A stretch of 32,359 nt of DNA from contig NZ_JAQISW010000018.1 of the NCBI RefSeq assembly GCF_028618435.1, positions 1 through 32,359 of the forward strand, given 5' to 3'. Under the pieces are notes generated by a model. It saw only the letters and a program-made list of their open reading frames with translations. It had not been told where the DNA came from and ran no database searches. This document shows positions 22,601-32,359 of the stretch, one piece after another; positions within the stretch are counted from its first letter, which is position 1, and the number at the start of each line of letters is the position of its first letter. A program made the position numbers and the translations under genes. The DNA is from Bartonella sp. MM73XJBT.G. GTDB lineage: Bacteria > Pseudomonadota > Alphaproteobacteria > Rhizobiales > Rhizobiaceae.

Positions 22601-23872
22601 TAAAACAGGATGCTCACGAATAACTTCATCCAAGATATCCCAAACTTCTGGATGTTCTTTTTCAACAAGTTTTTTTGCTTGTTTTACAGTCGAAGAATAT
22701 CCTTTTGCATCAAGCCGCGCATAAATAAAGGGCTTAAATAATTCAAGGGCCATTTTTTTAGGCAAACCACACTGATGTAATTTTAATTCAGGACCTGTCA
22801 CAATAACAGAACGACCTGAGTAATCAACACGCTTTCCAAGCAGGTTTTGACGGAAACGTCCCTGCTTACCCTTTAACATATCTGAAAGAGATTTTAATGG
22901 ACGTTTATTGGCCCCAGTAATCACACGCCCACGTCGTCCGTTATCAAACAATGCATCAACAGCTTCTTGCACCATACGTTTTTCATTACGTACAATAATC
23001 CCAGGAGCACGCAATTCAATCAGCCGTTTCAATCGGTTATTACGATTGATAACGCGCCGATAAAGATCATTGAGATCTGATGTTGCAAAACGTCCACCAT
23101 CAAGCGGAACCAATGGACGTAAATCCGGTGGAATGACCGGAATTGTTTTCATAATCATCCACTCTGGTCTGTTACCAGATTCAAGAAAATTTTCAACGAT
23201 CTTAAGCCGCTTAATCAACTTTTTTTGCTTTAATTCCGAAGTTGTCTCAGATAACTCAAGGCGCAAATCATTAGCGATTTTATCGAGTTCCATACTTGCT
23301 AAAAGCTCGTAAATAGCTTCAGCGCCAATCATCGCTGTAAACTGATCTTCTCCAAACTCATCAATTGCAAGCATATATTCTTCTTCAGAAAGAAGCTGAT
23401 GGAGTTTAAGAGATGTCAACCCTGGTTCGGTTACAATATAATTTTCAAAATAAAGAACACGCTCAATATCTTTTAAAGTCAAATCTAAAAGTGTAGAAAT
23501 ACGGCCTGGTAACGATTTAAGAAACCATATATGCGCAACAGGTGCTGCAAGCTCAATGTGCCCCATACGTTCACGACGTACGCGCGAAAGAGTAACTTCC
23601 ACACCACATTTTTCACAAATAATCCCCTTATATTTCATGCGTTTATATTTACCGCATAGACATTCATAATCTTTAATCGGGCCAAATATACGTGCACAAA
23701 AAAGACCATCACGCTCTGGTTTAAAAGTCCGATAATTAATAGTCTCAGGCTTCTTAATCTCACCATACGACCAAGACAAAATTTTCTCAGGACTCGCAAT
23801 CGAAATACGAATAGAGTCAAATGTTTGCGCTGGCGCTTGAGGATTGAAAAGATTCATGACCTCGTGGTTCAT
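19661..23872 (-). CDS. rpoC: DNA-directed RNA polymerase subunit beta'
   Basis: This 1403-residue catalytic subunit forms the clamp and the active site with RpoB. Zinc site 1 is C71, C73, C86 and C89. The catalytic magnesium motif NADFDGD lies near residue 460. The trigger-loop region is recognisable ([10 protein letters not shown]), and the second zinc site is in [13 protein letters not shown]. The length matches alphaproteobacterial RpoC, which has an extended C-terminal part. ATG 23872 is chosen because GAAGGAG lies six bases upstream; a TTG at 23887 would only extend into that site. It is 172 bp after rpoB, in the same transcript, and is followed by a strong terminator. Confidence 0.98.
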   Translation of the reverse strand: MNHEVMNLFNPQAPAQTFDSIRISIASPEKILSWSYGEIKKPETINYRTFKPERDGLFCARIFGPIKDYECLCGKYKRMKYKGIICEKCGVEVTLSRVRRERMGHIELAAPVAHIWFLKSLPGRISTLLDLTLKDIERVLYFENYIVTEPGLTSLKLHQLLSEEEYMLAIDEFGEDQFTAMIGAEAIYELLASMELDKIANDLRLELSETTSELKQKKLIKRLKIVENFLESGNRPEWMIMKTIPVIPPDLRPLVPLDGGRFATSDLNDLYRRVINRNNRLKRLIELRAPGIIVRNEKRMVQEAVDALFDNGRRGRVITGANKRPLKSLSDMLKGKQGRFRQNLLGKRVDYSGRSVIVTGPELKLHQCGLPKKMALELFKPFIYARLDAKGYSSTVKQAKKLVEKEHPEVWDILDEVIREHPVLLNRAPTLHRLGIQAFEPVLIEGKAIQLHPLVCTAFNADFDGDQMAVHVPLSLEAQLEARVLMMSTNNILHPANGAPIIVPSQDMVLGLYYLSIVSEKEPGEGMAFSDIGELHYALENKVVTLHTKIKGRVKNIGKDGKEVAKLYDTTPGRLIIGELLPKNPNISFDIVNQEMTKKNISKMIDYVYRHCGQKETVIFCDRIMQLGFSYACRAGISFGKDDMVIPDSKSRLVAETEALAKEYEQQYNDGLITQGEKYNKVVDAWGKCTDRVADEMMKRIQAVDFDPKTGRQRPMNSIYMMSHSGARGSANQMRQLAGMRGLMAKPSGEIIETPIISNFKEGLTVNEYFNSTHGARKGLADTALKTANSGYLTRRLVDVAQDAIISAVDCGTAKGLTMQPIVDAGQIVASLGQRILGRTALVDILHPVSGEVILEGGAMIEEADVTKIEEAGIQSVQIRSALTCETRLGVCAKCYGRDLARGTPVNQGEAVGVIAAQSIGEPGTQLTMRTFHLGGTAQVVDSSYLEASYEGTVEIRNRNVVRNSEGHLVVMGRNMAILIKDELGKERVVHRVSYGAHIFVDDGDVVKRGQRIAEWDPYTRPVLTEVEGYVGFEDMIDGLSVTETADESTGITKRLVIDWRANPRGAELKPAIIIHADKEGESIAKLYKGGEARYMMSVETILSVELGAHVKAGDVIARLPMESAKTKDITGGLPRVAELFEARRPKDHAIIAEVSGTIRFGRGYKNKRRIIIEPNDETLEPVEYLIPKGKLFHFQEGDQIEKGDYILDGNPAPHDILAIKGVEALASYLVNEIQEVYRLQGVLINDKHIEVIVRQMLQKVEITESGDSGYIPGDNVDRIELDEINDNLIAEGKKPASGNPILLGITKASLQTPSFISAASFQETTRVLTEAAVSGKIDTLQGLKENVIVGRLIPAGTGGTISQIRRIAAVRDDLIVDEQRKSSNNEVAKAMLTNMTAKTVAE

Positions 23873-24044
23873 GCTGTTCTCCTTCAAAGATTCTTAGAAC
23901 CTGTTATAATATCTTATTCATTTTATAACAGATCTTCTTTAAAATACATTTACTTTTAAAAATGATCTGTATGACCCTAAATAAGGTTATTGAGCCTCTT
24001 AAAGTAATCAGAGCGCAACCTTTTTCTCGTGCGCTTCTTGGATT

Positions 24045-27000
24045 TTATTGTTCTGCCGTATCAGATAAAACACGCTGTGCAATAAGTTCACGCGCATCAT
24101 CAAGCTCTACATTAAGAGCGAGTGAACGCATTTCTTTAACCAACACATTAAAGCTCTCAGGTATACCGGCTTCAAATGTATCATCACCACGTACAATCGC
24201 TTCATAGACTTTCGTCCGACCAGCAACATCATCCGATTTTACTGTCAACATCTCCTGCAAAGTATATGCAGCACCATAAGCTTCAAGAGCCCAAACCTCC
24301 ATTTCACCAAAACGTTGACCACCAAACTGTGCCTTACCTCCCAATGGCTGCTGCGTAACAAGCGAATATGGCCCAATAGAACGTGCATGAATCTTATCAT
24401 CAACAAGATGATGCAATTTCAACATGTAAATATACCCTACCGTTACTGGACGATCAAAGGGCTCTCCCGTACGACCATCATAAAGCGTAACCTGCCCTGA
24501 ACTATCTAGATCAGCATCTTCCAGCATCATATTGATATCAGACTCATGAGCTCCATCAAAAACAGGTGTTGCAATTGAAACTCCTCTCTTCATCTGAAGT
24601 GCCAATTTGTAAAGACTTTCGTTATCATACTGACGCACAGGTTCGTTATGATTATCATCAGGCATAAGATTTTCAATACGTTGACGTAAAGGAAGTATAT
24701 CCCCAGTCTCTTGATATAATTCTAACAAATCACCAATCTTTTTGCCCATTCCGGCACATGCCCAACCAAGGTGCGTCTCAAGAATTTGCCCTACATTCAT
24801 ACGACTTGGCACACCAAGAGGATTTAAAACAATATCTGCATGCGTTCCGTCTTCAAGAAATGGCATATCTTCTACGGGTAGAATACGTGAGACAACACCC
24901 TTATTCCCATGACGTCCCGCCATCTTATCACCTGGTTGGATTTTGCGCTTCACTGCCACAAAAACCTTTACCATTTTCATGACACCAGGCGGCATTTCAT
25001 CACCTCTTTGGACCTTTTCAACTTTATCCATAAAGCGACGTTGTAATGCTTCTTTTGATTCATCATATTGCTTGCGCAAAGCTTCAATTTCATTTTGAAG
25101 CTTTTCATCCTCAACAGCAAATTGCCACCACTGCGAACGTGGATAACGCCCCATTACCGTACTATCAAGCTTTTTACTCTCCGAAAAACCTTTTGGACCT
25201 TCTACAGCGACTTTACCTGTTAACATATCGGTAAGACGCGCATAAACATTGCGATCAAGAATCGACTGTTCATCATCACGATCTTTTGCTAAACGCTCAA
25301 TTTCTTCACGTTCAATAGCCATAGCACGCTCATCTTTTTCCACTCCATGGCGATTAAAAACGCGAACCTCAACAACAGTACCAAACGTTCCAGGAGGCAT
25401 ACGCATAGAAGTATCGCGAACATCTGATGCCTTTTCACCAAAAATTGCACGCAGAAGCTTTTCTTCCGGCGTCATGGGACTTTCACCCTTTGGTGTAATC
25501 TTTCCAACCAAAATATCACCTGGCTGAACTTCAGCACCAATATAAATAATGCCAGCTTCGTCAAGATTCCTTAATGCTTCTTCCGCAACGTTTGGAATAT
25601 CGCGGGTAATTTCCTCTGGACCAAGTTTTGTATCACGTGCCGCTACTTCAAACTCCTCAATATGAATTGAAGTAAACACATCATCTGCAACAATGCGCTC
25701 AGATAACAAAATGGAATCTTCGTAGTTATATCCATTCCACGGCATAAAGGCGACAAGAACATTCCGCCCAAGAGCTAAATCACCAAGATCCGTAGATGGA
25801 CCATCTGCAATGATATCTCCCTTCTCTACCCGATCACCAACATGCACAAGAGGGCGCTGATTAATACAAGTGGACTGATTAGAACGCTGAAACTTTTGTA
25901 AGCGGTAAATATCAACACCTGATTTTGAAGGATCTAAATCTTCTGTTGCACGAATAACAATACGGGTAGCATCCACTTGATCAACAATACCACTCCGTTT
26001 TGCGCTCACCGCAGCTCCTGAATCGCGGGCAACAACGGATTCCATCCCTGTCCCAACAAATGGCGCTTCAGCGCGCACAAGAGGCACTGCTTGACGTTGC
26101 ATGTTCGATCCCATAAGCGCACGATTCGCATCATCATTTTCCAAAAACGGAATCAGTGCGGCTGCCACAGAAACCAACTGTTTTGGTGAAACATCCATTA
26201 AATCAACATGATCGCGCGGCGCCATTAAAACTTCACCAGCATGACGGCAAACAACAAACTCTTCTATAAAACGACCTTCACTATCTAATGAAGAATTTGC
26301 TTGAGCAACATAATGCTTTGCTTCTTCCATCGCTGAAAGATAAATAACTTCTTTGGTGACTTTACCATCAATAATTTTACGATATGGGCTTTCAATAAAA
26401 CCATATTTGTTAACCCGAGCAAATGTTGCTAAGGAGTTAATGAGACCAATATTAGGGCCTTCTGGCGTTTCAATCGGACAAATACGACCATAATGCGTAG
26501 GATGGACGTCACGAACTTCAAACCCCGCACGCTCACGAGTCAATCCCCCTGGACCAAGAGCAGAAAGACGGCGCTTATGGGTAATTTCCGACAATGGATT
26601 GGTTTGATCCATAAATTGCGACAATTGTGAAGACCCAAAAAACTCGCGAACAGCTGCAGCAGCAGGTTTTGCATTGATCAAATCCTGCGGCATAACTGTA
26701 TCAATTTCAACTGATGACATACGCTCTTTTATCGCACGCTCCATACGCAGCAAACCAATGCGATATTGATTCTCCATCAACTCCCCAACGGAACGAACAC
26801 GACGATTACCGAGATTATCAATATCATCAATTTCACCACGACCATCACGCAATTCAACCAACATCTTAACAACAGCAAGAATATCCTCTTGACGTAAAAC
26901 GCGAACGGTATCTGGACAATCAAGATCCATACGTAAATTCATCTTAACACGTCCAACGGCTGAAAGATCATAACGCTCTGGATCAAAAAACAATGAATGA

Positions 27001-28196
27001 AACATTGCTTCCGCTGTATCGATTGTTGGGGGCTCACCTGGACGCATTACTCGATAAATATCAAACAAAGCATCCTGTCGACTTTCATTTTTATCCACTT
27101 TTAAAGTATTGCGGATATAAGCGCCAATATTCATGTGATCAATATCAAGAATATCGATTTGATCAGCACTAACATCAAGCAAAATCTTCAATACTTTTTC
27201 GTCAATTTCATCCCCCGCTTCAAGGTAAATCTCACCTGTCTCGTAATTGACGATATCTTCAGCAAGATAACACCCTAATAAATCATCTTCACTAACTTTA
27301 ACAGACTTGAGTCCTTTTTCTGCCAAAGATTTTGCAGTACGAACTGTTAGTTTTTTACCAGATTCCGCAACAACTTCACCACTATCTGCATCTATAAGGT
27401 CAGAAATGAGCTTCATTCCTTTAAAGCGATCAACAGAATAAGGAACACGCCACCCTTCCCCATCACGCTCATAAGTCACTTTATCATAAAACGTCGACAA
27501 AATATCTGAGGCATCCATACCTAATGCCATTAACAGACTGGTAACAGGTATCTTGCGCCGCCGATCAATACGCGCATAGATGATATCCTTAGCATCAAAC
27601 TCAATATCCAGCCAAGAACCACGATATGGAATAACACGAGCAGCAAAAAGAAGCTTGCCCGATGAATGGGATTTTCCCTTATCATGGTCAAAAAAGACAC
27701 CAGGAGAACGGTGCATCTGAGAAACAATAACACGTTCCGTACCATTAACAATAAAGGTACCATTGGCTGTCATTAAAGGCATATCGCCCATATAAACGCC
27801 CTGCTCTTTAATGTCTTTGATATCTTTAGAGCCAGTATCCTCATCAACATCAAAAACAATCAAACGTAATATTACCTTCAATGGAGCTGCATAAGTTAAA
27901 TCACGTTGACGACATTCTTCAACATCAAATTTTGGTAAATCAAATTCATAACCAACAAACTCAAGCATAGCTGTACCAGAAAAATCGGAAATAGGAAATA
28001 CCGATTTAAAAACAGCCTGCAAACCTTCATCTGGTCGTCCACCTTTCGGTTCCTCAACCATGAGAAACTGATCATATGACGCTTTTTGAACTTCAATAAG
28101 ATTCGGCATCTCTGCTACTTCAGGAATCTTACCAAAAAATTTGCGTACCCGCTTACGACCATTGAATTGAGACATCATTGCGTGAGTCTGAGCCAT
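24045..28196 (-). CDS. rpoB: DNA-directed RNA polymerase subunit beta
   Basis: This 1383-residue subunit forms the other half of the active-site cleft and the rifampicin pocket. The rifampicin region reads [20 protein letters not shown] followed by [17 protein letters not shown]; the aspartate, histidine and serine that change in resistant strains (E. coli D516, H526, S531) are all wild type, so susceptibility is predicted from this gene. Other landmarks are [19 protein letters not shown] early, [12 protein letters not shown], and the C-terminal [29 protein letters not shown] 28196 has AAGGAG five bases upstream. It follows rplL after about 290 bp containing an attenuator-like hairpin. Confidence 0.98.
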   Translation of the reverse strand: MAQTHAMMSQFNGRKRVRKFFGKIPEVAEMPNLIEVQKASYDQFLMVEEPKGGRPDEGLQAVFKSVFPISDFSGTAMLEFVGYEFDLPKFDVEECRQRDLTYAAPLKVILRLIVFDVDEDTGSKDIKDIKEQGVYMGDMPLMTANGTFIVNGTERVIVSQMHRSPGVFFDHDKGKSHSSGKLLFAARVIPYRGSWLDIEFDAKDIIYARIDRRRKIPVTSLLMALGMDASDILSTFYDKVTYERDGEGWRVPYSVDRFKGMKLISDLIDADSGEVVAESGKKLTVRTAKSLAEKGLKSVKVSEDDLLGCYLAEDIVNYETGEIYLEAGDEIDEKVLKILLDVSADQIDILDIDHMNIGAYIRNTLKVDKNESRQDALFDIYRVMRPGEPPTIDTAEAMFHSLFFDPERYDLSAVGRVKMNLRMDLDCPDTVRVLRQEDILAVVKMLVELRDGRGEIDDIDNLGNRRVRSVGELMENQYRIGLLRMERAIKERMSSVEIDTVMPQDLINAKPAAAAVREFFGSSQLSQFMDQTNPLSEITHKRRLSALGPGGLTRERAGFEVRDVHPTHYGRICPIETPEGPNIGLINSLATFARVNKYGFIESPYRKIIDGKVTKEVIYLSAMEEAKHYVAQANSSLDSEGRFIEEFVVCRHAGEVLMAPRDHVDLMDVSPKQLVSVAAALIPFLENDDANRALMGSNMQRQAVPLVRAEAPFVGTGMESVVARDSGAAVSAKRSGIVDQVDATRIVIRATEDLDPSKSGVDIYRLQKFQRSNQSTCINQRPLVHVGDRVEKGDIIADGPSTDLGDLALGRNVLVAFMPWNGYNYEDSILLSERIVADDVFTSIHIEEFEVAARDTKLGPEEITRDIPNVAEEALRNLDEAGIIYIGAEVQPGDILVGKITPKGESPMTPEEKLLRAIFGEKASDVRDTSMRMPPGTFGTVVEVRVFNRHGVEKDERAMAIEREEIERLAKDRDDEQSILDRNVYARLTDMLTGKVAVEGPKGFSESKKLDSTVMGRYPRSQWWQFAVEDEKLQNEIEALRKQYDESKEALQRRFMDKVEKVQRGDEMPPGVMKMVKVFVAVKRKIQPGDKMAGRHGNKGVVSRILPVEDMPFLEDGTHADIVLNPLGVPSRMNVGQILETHLGWACAGMGKKIGDLLELYQETGDILPLRQRIENLMPDDNHNEPVRQYDNESLYKLALQMKRGVSIATPVFDGAHESDINMMLEDADLDSSGQVTLYDGRTGEPFDRPVTVGYIYMLKLHHLVDDKIHARSIGPYSLVTQQPLGGKAQFGGQRFGEMEVWALEAYGAAYTLQEMLTVKSDDVAGRTKVYEAIVRGDDTFEAGIPESFNVLVKEMRSLALNVELDDARELIAQRVLSDTAEQ

Positions 28197-28429
28197 CGTC
28201 GCTCCTTGATTCTTACTCTTCAAGGTAGACCAACCTTGAAAGCCTTATATCATTAACCTGCATATGCAGACCAGTTCACTTGACCCCAATAATGAGCATC
28301 ATTAACTTTCCCCACCAAAACAAGCCTTTCATTGACTTGACTTTATGATAAGGGATGAGTAGCCAAACCCTATACCCACTATTGCGATTAAACCTTTGGC
28401 AAAAGGTTTTTTTACTCATTACTTTTTCT

Positions 28430-28473
28430 CTTTTTAGAGAAAGAAAATCGGCGGATATAAATATCCGCCGATA
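28430..28473 (-). terminator. Terminator/attenuator between rplL and rpoB
   Basis: TCGGCGGATA (28448-28457) and TATCCGCCGA (28462-28471) form a perfect 10-bp stem with a 4-nt loop, followed on the minus strand by TTTTCTTTCTC. A second small hairpin (TTTCTC/GAGAAA) follows. It lies 11 bp after the rplL stop. Because rpoB and rpoC follow in the same direction, it is probably a partial terminator that lowers rpoBC relative to rplJL, as known in E. coli. Confidence 0.8.
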
Positions 28474-28482
28474 AAATCAATT

Positions 28483-28854
28483 TTATTTAAGTTCAACTTT
28501 AGCACCAGCAGCTTCAAGTTGAGATTTAATTTTTTCTGCTTCTTCTTTAGAAGCGCCTTCTTTAATAGGCTTAGGTGCTTCTTCAACCAGATCCTTCGCT
28601 TCTTTAAGACCAAGTCCAGTAAGAGCACGAACTTCCTTAATAACATTAATCTTTTGCGCGCCACCTTCAACAAGAATAACATCAAATTCTGTTTTTTCTT
28701 CAGCAGCTGGAGCAGCACCACCAGCAACAGCTGCGACAGCTACAGGAGCAGCAGCCGAAACACCCCATTTTTCTTCAAGTAACTTAGAAAGCTCAGCAGC
28801 TTCCAAAAGAGTTAGATTAGAAAGGTCTTCTACGATCTTCGCTAGATCAGCCAT
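28483..28854 (-). CDS. rplL: 50S ribosomal protein L7/L12
   Basis: This 123-residue stalk protein recruits translation GTPases to the ribosome. It has an N-terminal dimerisation helix region ([31 protein letters not shown]), an alanine-rich hinge ([18 protein letters not shown]), and the C-terminal globular domain with [21 protein letters not shown] and [19 protein letters not shown]. The length and order are normal. It follows rplJ by about 100 bp. Confidence 0.98.
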   Translation of the reverse strand: MADLAKIVEDLSNLTLLEAAELSKLLEEKWGVSAAAPVAVAAVAGGAAPAAEEKTEFDVILVEGGAQKINVIKEVRALTGLGLKEAKDLVEEAPKPIKEGASKEEAEKIKSQLEAAGAKVELK

Positions 28855-28953
28855 TTTTAAATTCCTTTAATTAAAAGATTTGAACCATTATTAAAACTTA
28901 TTCAAAAAAACAGAAAAGCATTAATACTCTTCCATCAACGTGAATAAACAGCC

Positions 28954-29472
28954 TTAAGCCGCCTTATCCTCCTGAGCATATGCGCTAATGACACGTGCAA
29001 TCTGTCCACCAGGTGCGTTAACAACCTGTGCAATACGGGTCGCAGGAGTAGAAATCATACCCACAAGCTTTGCCCGCAACTCGTTTAATGAAGGCAATGA
29101 AGCCAATGACTTCACAGCATCTACAGTTAAACTTGTTGCCCCCATTGAACCGCCAAGGATGATAAATTTGTCATTGCTTTTTGCAAAATCAACAGCAACC
29201 TTCGGTGCTGTGATTGGATCCTCTGAATAAGCAATAAGTGTTTGTCCTGTAAACAAACCCATTATCGATTCAGATTCCGTGCCCTGAAGAGCGATTTTAG
29301 CAAGACGGTTTTTGGCGACTTTAACGGCACCGCCAGCTTCACCCATTTTTGAACGCAAATCGTTCATCTGTGAAACTGTCAGACCGGAATAATGTGCAAC
29401 AACAACAGAACCCGACTTTTGAAAAGCCTCGTTAAGCCATGTAACAAATTCGCGTTTTTCCGCTCTATTCAC
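28954..29472 (-). CDS. rplJ: 50S ribosomal protein L10
   Basis: This 172-residue protein anchors L7/L12 dimers to the ribosome. Typical segments are [53 protein letters not shown], and the C-terminal helix that binds L12 ([22 protein letters not shown]). The start is taken as GTG 29472 with GGAGAG upstream; a longer in-frame ATG at 29508 would add a stretch ([11 protein letters not shown]) absent from the family. It is preceded by a long leader that may be the L10 autoregulatory site. Confidence 0.96.
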   Translation of the reverse strand: MNRAEKREFVTWLNEAFQKSGSVVVAHYSGLTVSQMNDLRSKMGEAGGAVKVAKNRLAKIALQGTESESIMGLFTGQTLIAYSEDPITAPKVAVDFAKSNDKFIILGGSMGATSLTVDAVKSLASLPSLNELRAKLVGMISTPATRIAQVVNAPGGQIARVISAYAQEDKAA

Positions 29473-29828
29473 TGTCTCTCTCCATTTAACAGATTTATTT
29501 TTAAACAAATCTGTTGGTTACCTTTGATAACATAAAATACTTCATGTCACCGATGAGGATCCTGTCCTCTTTTTCACGCACAGCGTTCAAAGACAACCCT
29601 GGCTCAAACCCTTTAAGTCTTTTAACTCTCAGTTTTTTACCCCAGTCTCATGTAGGCTTTTTTTGATTAAGATGCTTAAAACATCACCTACAATCTCGGA
29701 CAGGATATTCCGGAATTTCTCCCGGTATAACCTAAGCTCTATAAAGCTTAGATGGCTAAATGCCGGAGAAAACCGACATTTAAAATATAATTTTGATCGT
29801 TACTTACCTCAAAAAAATATCAATAAGC
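29473..29828 (-). promoter_or_regulatory. rplA-rplJ intergenic leader, probable L10 autoregulatory region
   Basis: These 356 bp lack genes. The minus-strand RNA contains several stems, for example CTAAGCT/AGCTTAG with a short loop near 29730-29750, a CCGG-containing stem near 29705-29725, and GGACAGGATCCTCATC near 29560. In many bacteria the rplJL leader binds the L10-L12 complex to repress translation. The position and structured sequence fit that, but I cannot confirm the consensus fold. Confidence 0.5.
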
Positions 29829-30533
29829 TTATACTGACTCTGAACGAACCGTTGCTGGATCAACTTTAACACCAACCCCCATCGTTGAAGAAACAGCAAC
29901 GCGCTTAATATATTCACCTTTTACACCTTGCGGTTTTGCTTTAATAACTGCACTTGCAAAGGCTTTAATATTTTCTACGATTTTTTCAACGCCAAAAGAA
30001 GCCTTTCCAATACCAGCATGCACAATACCAGCTTTTTCAACGCGAAACTCGACAGCTCCACCTTTAGAAGCTTTGACAGCACCGGCAACATCAAGTGTTA
30101 CAGTCCCAACTTTTGGATTTGGCATCAAACTCCGCGGACCAAGAATCTTACCAAGACGACCAACGAGAGGCATCATGTCTGGTGTTGCAATACAACGATC
30201 AAAGTCAATCACCCCCCCATTAATGCTGTCAAACAAATCTTCTGAACCAACAATATCAGCCCCAGCTACCTTAGCTTCCTCAGCCTTATCTCCACGAGCA
30301 AAAACGGCTACACGAATATTTCGTCCTGTGCCATTGGGCAAATGAGCAACACCTCGAACCATCTGATCAGCATGACGAGGATCAACACCCAAGTTCATTG
30401 AAATTTCAATTGTTTCATCAAACTTAGCTACGGCACGCTCCTTAACCATTGAAACAGCATCTTTTAAAGCGTAAAGTTCATTAAAATCAATACCTTTTCG
30501 GATGTTTTTTATTCTCTTTGCTACTTTTGCCAT
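29829..30533 (-). CDS. rplA: 50S ribosomal protein L1
   Basis: This 234-residue protein of the L1 stalk helps release deacylated tRNA from the E site and can regulate its own operon. Signatures include [33 protein letters not shown], the block [35 protein letters not shown] and [20 protein letters not shown]. Normal length. It starts 4 bp after the rplK stop, so the two are translated as a pair. Confidence 0.98.
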   Translation of the reverse strand: MAKVAKRIKNIRKGIDFNELYALKDAVSMVKERAVAKFDETIEISMNLGVDPRHADQMVRGVAHLPNGTGRNIRVAVFARGDKAEEAKVAGADIVGSEDLFDSINGGVIDFDRCIATPDMMPLVGRLGKILGPRSLMPNPKVGTVTLDVAGAVKASKGGAVEFRVEKAGIVHAGIGKASFGVEKIVENIKAFASAVIKAKPQGVKGEYIKRVAVSSTMGVGVKVDPATVRSESV

Positions 30534-30537
30534 AATA

Positions 30538-30966
30538 TTAGCCCACCACTTCTAAGCCCATCGAGCGTGCAGAACCCTCAACCATACGCATTGCTGCCTC
30601 AATGTCATTCGCATTAAGATCTTTCATCTTTGATTCCGCAATCGAACGAATTTTATCGCGAGAGATACTCCCTACAGACACTTTCCCAGGCTCTTTTGAA
30701 CCAGATTTCAGTTGTGCTTCCTTCTTTAAAAAGAACGACACAGGAGGTGTCTTAAGAGAAAACGTGAAAGACTTATCTTGGTAATACGTAATAACAACTG
30801 GAATCGGTGCACCCTTTTCCATTTCTTGCGTCGCCGCATTAAACGCCTTACAAAATTCCATGATATTAATACCACGTTGCCCAAGAGCTGGACCAATCGG
30901 TGGAGATGGAGTAGCAGCCCCTGCAGGAACCTGCAACTTGAGTTGACCTATACTTTTTTTTGCCAT
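30538..30966 (-). CDS. rplK: 50S ribosomal protein L11
   Basis: This 142-residue protein of the GTPase-associated centre has the N-terminal proline-rich block [20 protein letters not shown] and the RNA-binding C-terminal domain ([38 protein letters not shown]). It is the target of PrmA methylation in many bacteria. The lead-in to rplA is only 4 bp, and the gap to nusG is about 150 bp without a gene. Confidence 0.98.
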   Translation of the reverse strand: MAKKSIGQLKLQVPAGAATPSPPIGPALGQRGINIMEFCKAFNAATQEMEKGAPIPVVITYYQDKSFTFSLKTPPVSFFLKKEAQLKSGSKEPGKVSVGSISRDKIRSIAESKMKDLNANDIEAAMRMVEGSARSMGLEVVG

Positions 30967-31115
30967 AATAATCTGCCTTCAATTTCACCGGGATACTAAC
31001 AATTTATCTTGCTTGCTACCCGCTGCAGTCATGTGGTTCGGATCATTAAGCCGACAAAAGCCATAAATCACCTCCCACTCCTACCTTAAAGTAATTAAAA
31101 CTACTCTAAGTTTAA

Positions 31116-31646
31116 TCAGAGTTTTTCAACCTGACCAAATTCCAAATCAACAGGCGTAGGACGCCCAAAAATGAGCACTTCAACCTTAAGACGAGAGCGC
31201 TCTTCTTCAACCTCTTGAACAATTCCATTAAACGAAACAAAGGGACCATCAGCAACGCGAACTTGCTCTCCAACTTCAAACAATACAGAAGACTTCGGAG
31301 ATTCAACCCCTTCCTGAACTTGTTTGAGAATTTGCTCAACCTCTCGATCAGAAATGGGAACAGGACGTGCATCTGATCCTAAAAAACCTGTCACTTTAGG
31401 CGTATTCTTAATAAGATGATAAACCTCATCTGTTAATTCAGCACGAACAAGAACATAACCAGGAAAAAATTTCCGTTCAGTATCAACTTTGCGTCCACGG
31501 CGAACTTCTACAACACGCTCCGTTGGAACAAAAATCCTCTCAAATAGATGATCAAGACCTTTTTGCCTTGCCTCCTTATCAATAGCTTCCGCCACTTTCT
31601 TTTCAAAATTTGAATATGCCTGAACAATATACCAACGAGCCGCCAC
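31116..31646 (-). CDS. nusG: Transcription termination/antitermination factor NusG
   Basis: This 176-residue protein binds RNA polymerase and links it to Rho or the ribosome. It has an N-terminal NGN domain (ARWYIVQAYSNFEKKVAEAI; FFPGYVLVRAELTDEVYHLI; VTGFLG) and a C-terminal KOW domain (FEVGEQVRVADGPFVSFNGI; GRPTPVDLEFGQVEKL). GTG 31646 is preferred because AAGGA is nine bases upstream and the protein then begins MAARWYIV as in relatives; GTG 31652 is an alternative. It follows secE by 20 bp. Confidence 0.96.
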   Translation of the reverse strand: MAARWYIVQAYSNFEKKVAEAIDKEARQKGLDHLFERIFVPTERVVEVRRGRKVDTERKFFPGYVLVRAELTDEVYHLIKNTPKVTGFLGSDARPVPISDREVEQILKQVQEGVESPKSSVLFEVGEQVRVADGPFVSFNGIVQEVEEERSRLKVEVLIFGRPTPVDLEFGQVEKL

Positions 31647-31666
31647 AGTCACACTTCCTTACATTC

Positions 31667-31879
31667 TCAACTAAAAAGATATTTCAGAAGATCAATAACC
31701 CGCCAAACACTAAAATGCATAACCTGATCCACAATAAAAAAGAAAGCCGAAGCTAATGCCGTTACTAACAAAACCATAACAGTAGAAATAACTGTCTCGC
31801 GACGCGTAGGCCACTTTACTTTGACTGTTTCTGCATAAACCTGCTTCAAAAAGGCAATTGGATTGGTTTTAGATACCAT
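31667..31879 (-). CDS. secE: Protein translocase subunit SecE
   Basis: This 70-residue single-span SecE clamps SecY in the protein-export channel. It has the amphipathic helix with the family motif AETVKVKWPTRRETVISTVMV followed by a membrane segment (VLLVTALASAFFFIVDQVM). ATG 31879 gives MVSKTNP, as in relatives; a GTG at 31885 is also possible. It heads the secE-nusG pair, downstream of tRNA-Trp. Confidence 0.95.
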   Translation of the reverse strand: MVSKTNPIAFLKQVYAETVKVKWPTRRETVISTVMVLLVTALASAFFFIVDQVMHFSVWRVIDLLKYLFS

Positions 31880-32125
31880 CGTCACACTATACTCTCTCTA
31901 GCCCTATTATACTCTCTTTTAGTCCTATAATATTTTATCTAGCCCTATTGTGTTTTATACAACAAAACGAATACGAAAAAATGCAAAAGCCAAATTCCAG
32001 ACTGATGCAATTTCTCTACTTCTTATTCAATAGCGTTTCACTCACAAAAAAACAAGCCCCAGATAAAAAAAAGCGAAAAAGACAGTAAGATTCACTCGCC
32101 TAATATCTAAAATTCTATTCCCCTT
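31880..32125. promoter_or_regulatory. secE upstream region with three 20-bp-spaced repeats
   Basis: TAGCCCTATT, TAGTCCTATA and TAGCCCTATT occur at 31899, 31920 and 31940, about two helical turns apart, immediately before secE. On the minus strand a TATAAT occurs within the first unit. No clear -35 is seen. The remaining part towards the tRNA is AT-rich and featureless. Confidence 0.4.
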
Positions 32126-32201
<76 letters not shown>

Positions 32202-32248
32202 AACTCACAAAACTAAAACACCTTTGGCAACCTTTCAATAACCATTAT

Positions 32249-32359
32249 TTACTCAATGATCTTAGAAACGATACCGGCACCAACAGTACGACCACCTTCA
32301 CGAATAGCAAAACGAAGCTTCTCTTCCATTGCTATCGGAACAATCAGTGACACATCCAT
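32249..32359 (-). CDS. tuf: Elongation factor Tu, C-terminal end only
   Basis: The last 36 codons of EF-Tu, ending in [20 protein letters not shown] and then [13 protein letters not shown] and TAA. The rest lies beyond the window edge. EF-Tu delivers aminoacyl-tRNA to the ribosome. The gene is followed by tRNA-Trp after about 48 bp. Confidence 0.95.

Noticed and set aside
26500..26700. Possible rifampicin-resistance changes in rpoB
   Set aside because: The key positions (D516, H526, S531 in E. coli numbering) read as wild type.

Overview
The window is AT-rich alphaproteobacterial DNA, most likely a Bartonella chromosome. This rests on the Rhizobiales-type RpoB (1383 aa) and RpoC (1403 aa), the order tuf–tRNA-Trp–secE–nusG–rplK–rplA–rplJ–rplL–rpoB–rpoC, and the Bartonella-like set of phage genes. 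No database search was possible, so the genus is an inference.

Layout. (1) 1-17752 is a lambdoid-type prophage or prophage remnant. From the left it holds: two hexapeptide-repeat (YdcK-like) genes; a gene-free decayed stretch of about 1.3 kb; a 3'-truncated terminase large subunit with its small subunit (minus strand); a plus-strand secreted orphan protein; ssb and a small basic protein; a second gene-poor stretch full of hairpins; an immI-like block with a candidate C4-type antisense RNA, a small ORF and a Rha/KilAC antirepressor; a replication block (DUF1376 protein and a RuvC-like resolvase); and a plus-strand membrane-anchored orphan. The immunity switch lies at 12315-13308: a Cro-like gene reading left, a repressor reading right, and operator-like TGCATAAAATGCA sites on both sides. 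The rightward early operon (13308-17752) encodes an unknown protein, AntA, a second Rha/KilAC antirepressor, Bet, a YqaJ/lambda-type exonuclease, a small protein and a tyrosine integrase. No portal, capsid, tail or lysis gene is present in the window, and the terminase is broken, so the element looks defective at least here. (2) 17934-19605 is a chromosomal boundary zone with a nitroreductase gene and a decayed MerR-family regulator. (3) 19606-32359 is the conserved transcription/translation cluster on the minus strand: rpoC, rpoB, rplL, rplJ, rplA, rplK, nusG, secE, tRNA-Trp and the 3' end of tuf.

How the parts fit. The repressor and Cro-like protein would set the lysogenic/lytic switch. The two antirepressor loci would relieve repression. 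The left one appears to be held off by a cis-encoded antisense RNA with two 7-nt boxes complementary, in the right order, to the leader of the gene just upstream of the antirepressor. This matches the c4-icd-ant logic of phage P1 and is the most notable system in the window. Bet, the exonuclease, SSB, the RuvC-like nuclease and the DUF1376 protein form a recombination/replication set. A second theme is short palindromic in-frame tandem repeats (30 bp in an antirepressor, 33 bp in the DUF1376 protein), with a related decayed fragment in non-coding DNA at 1930-1990.
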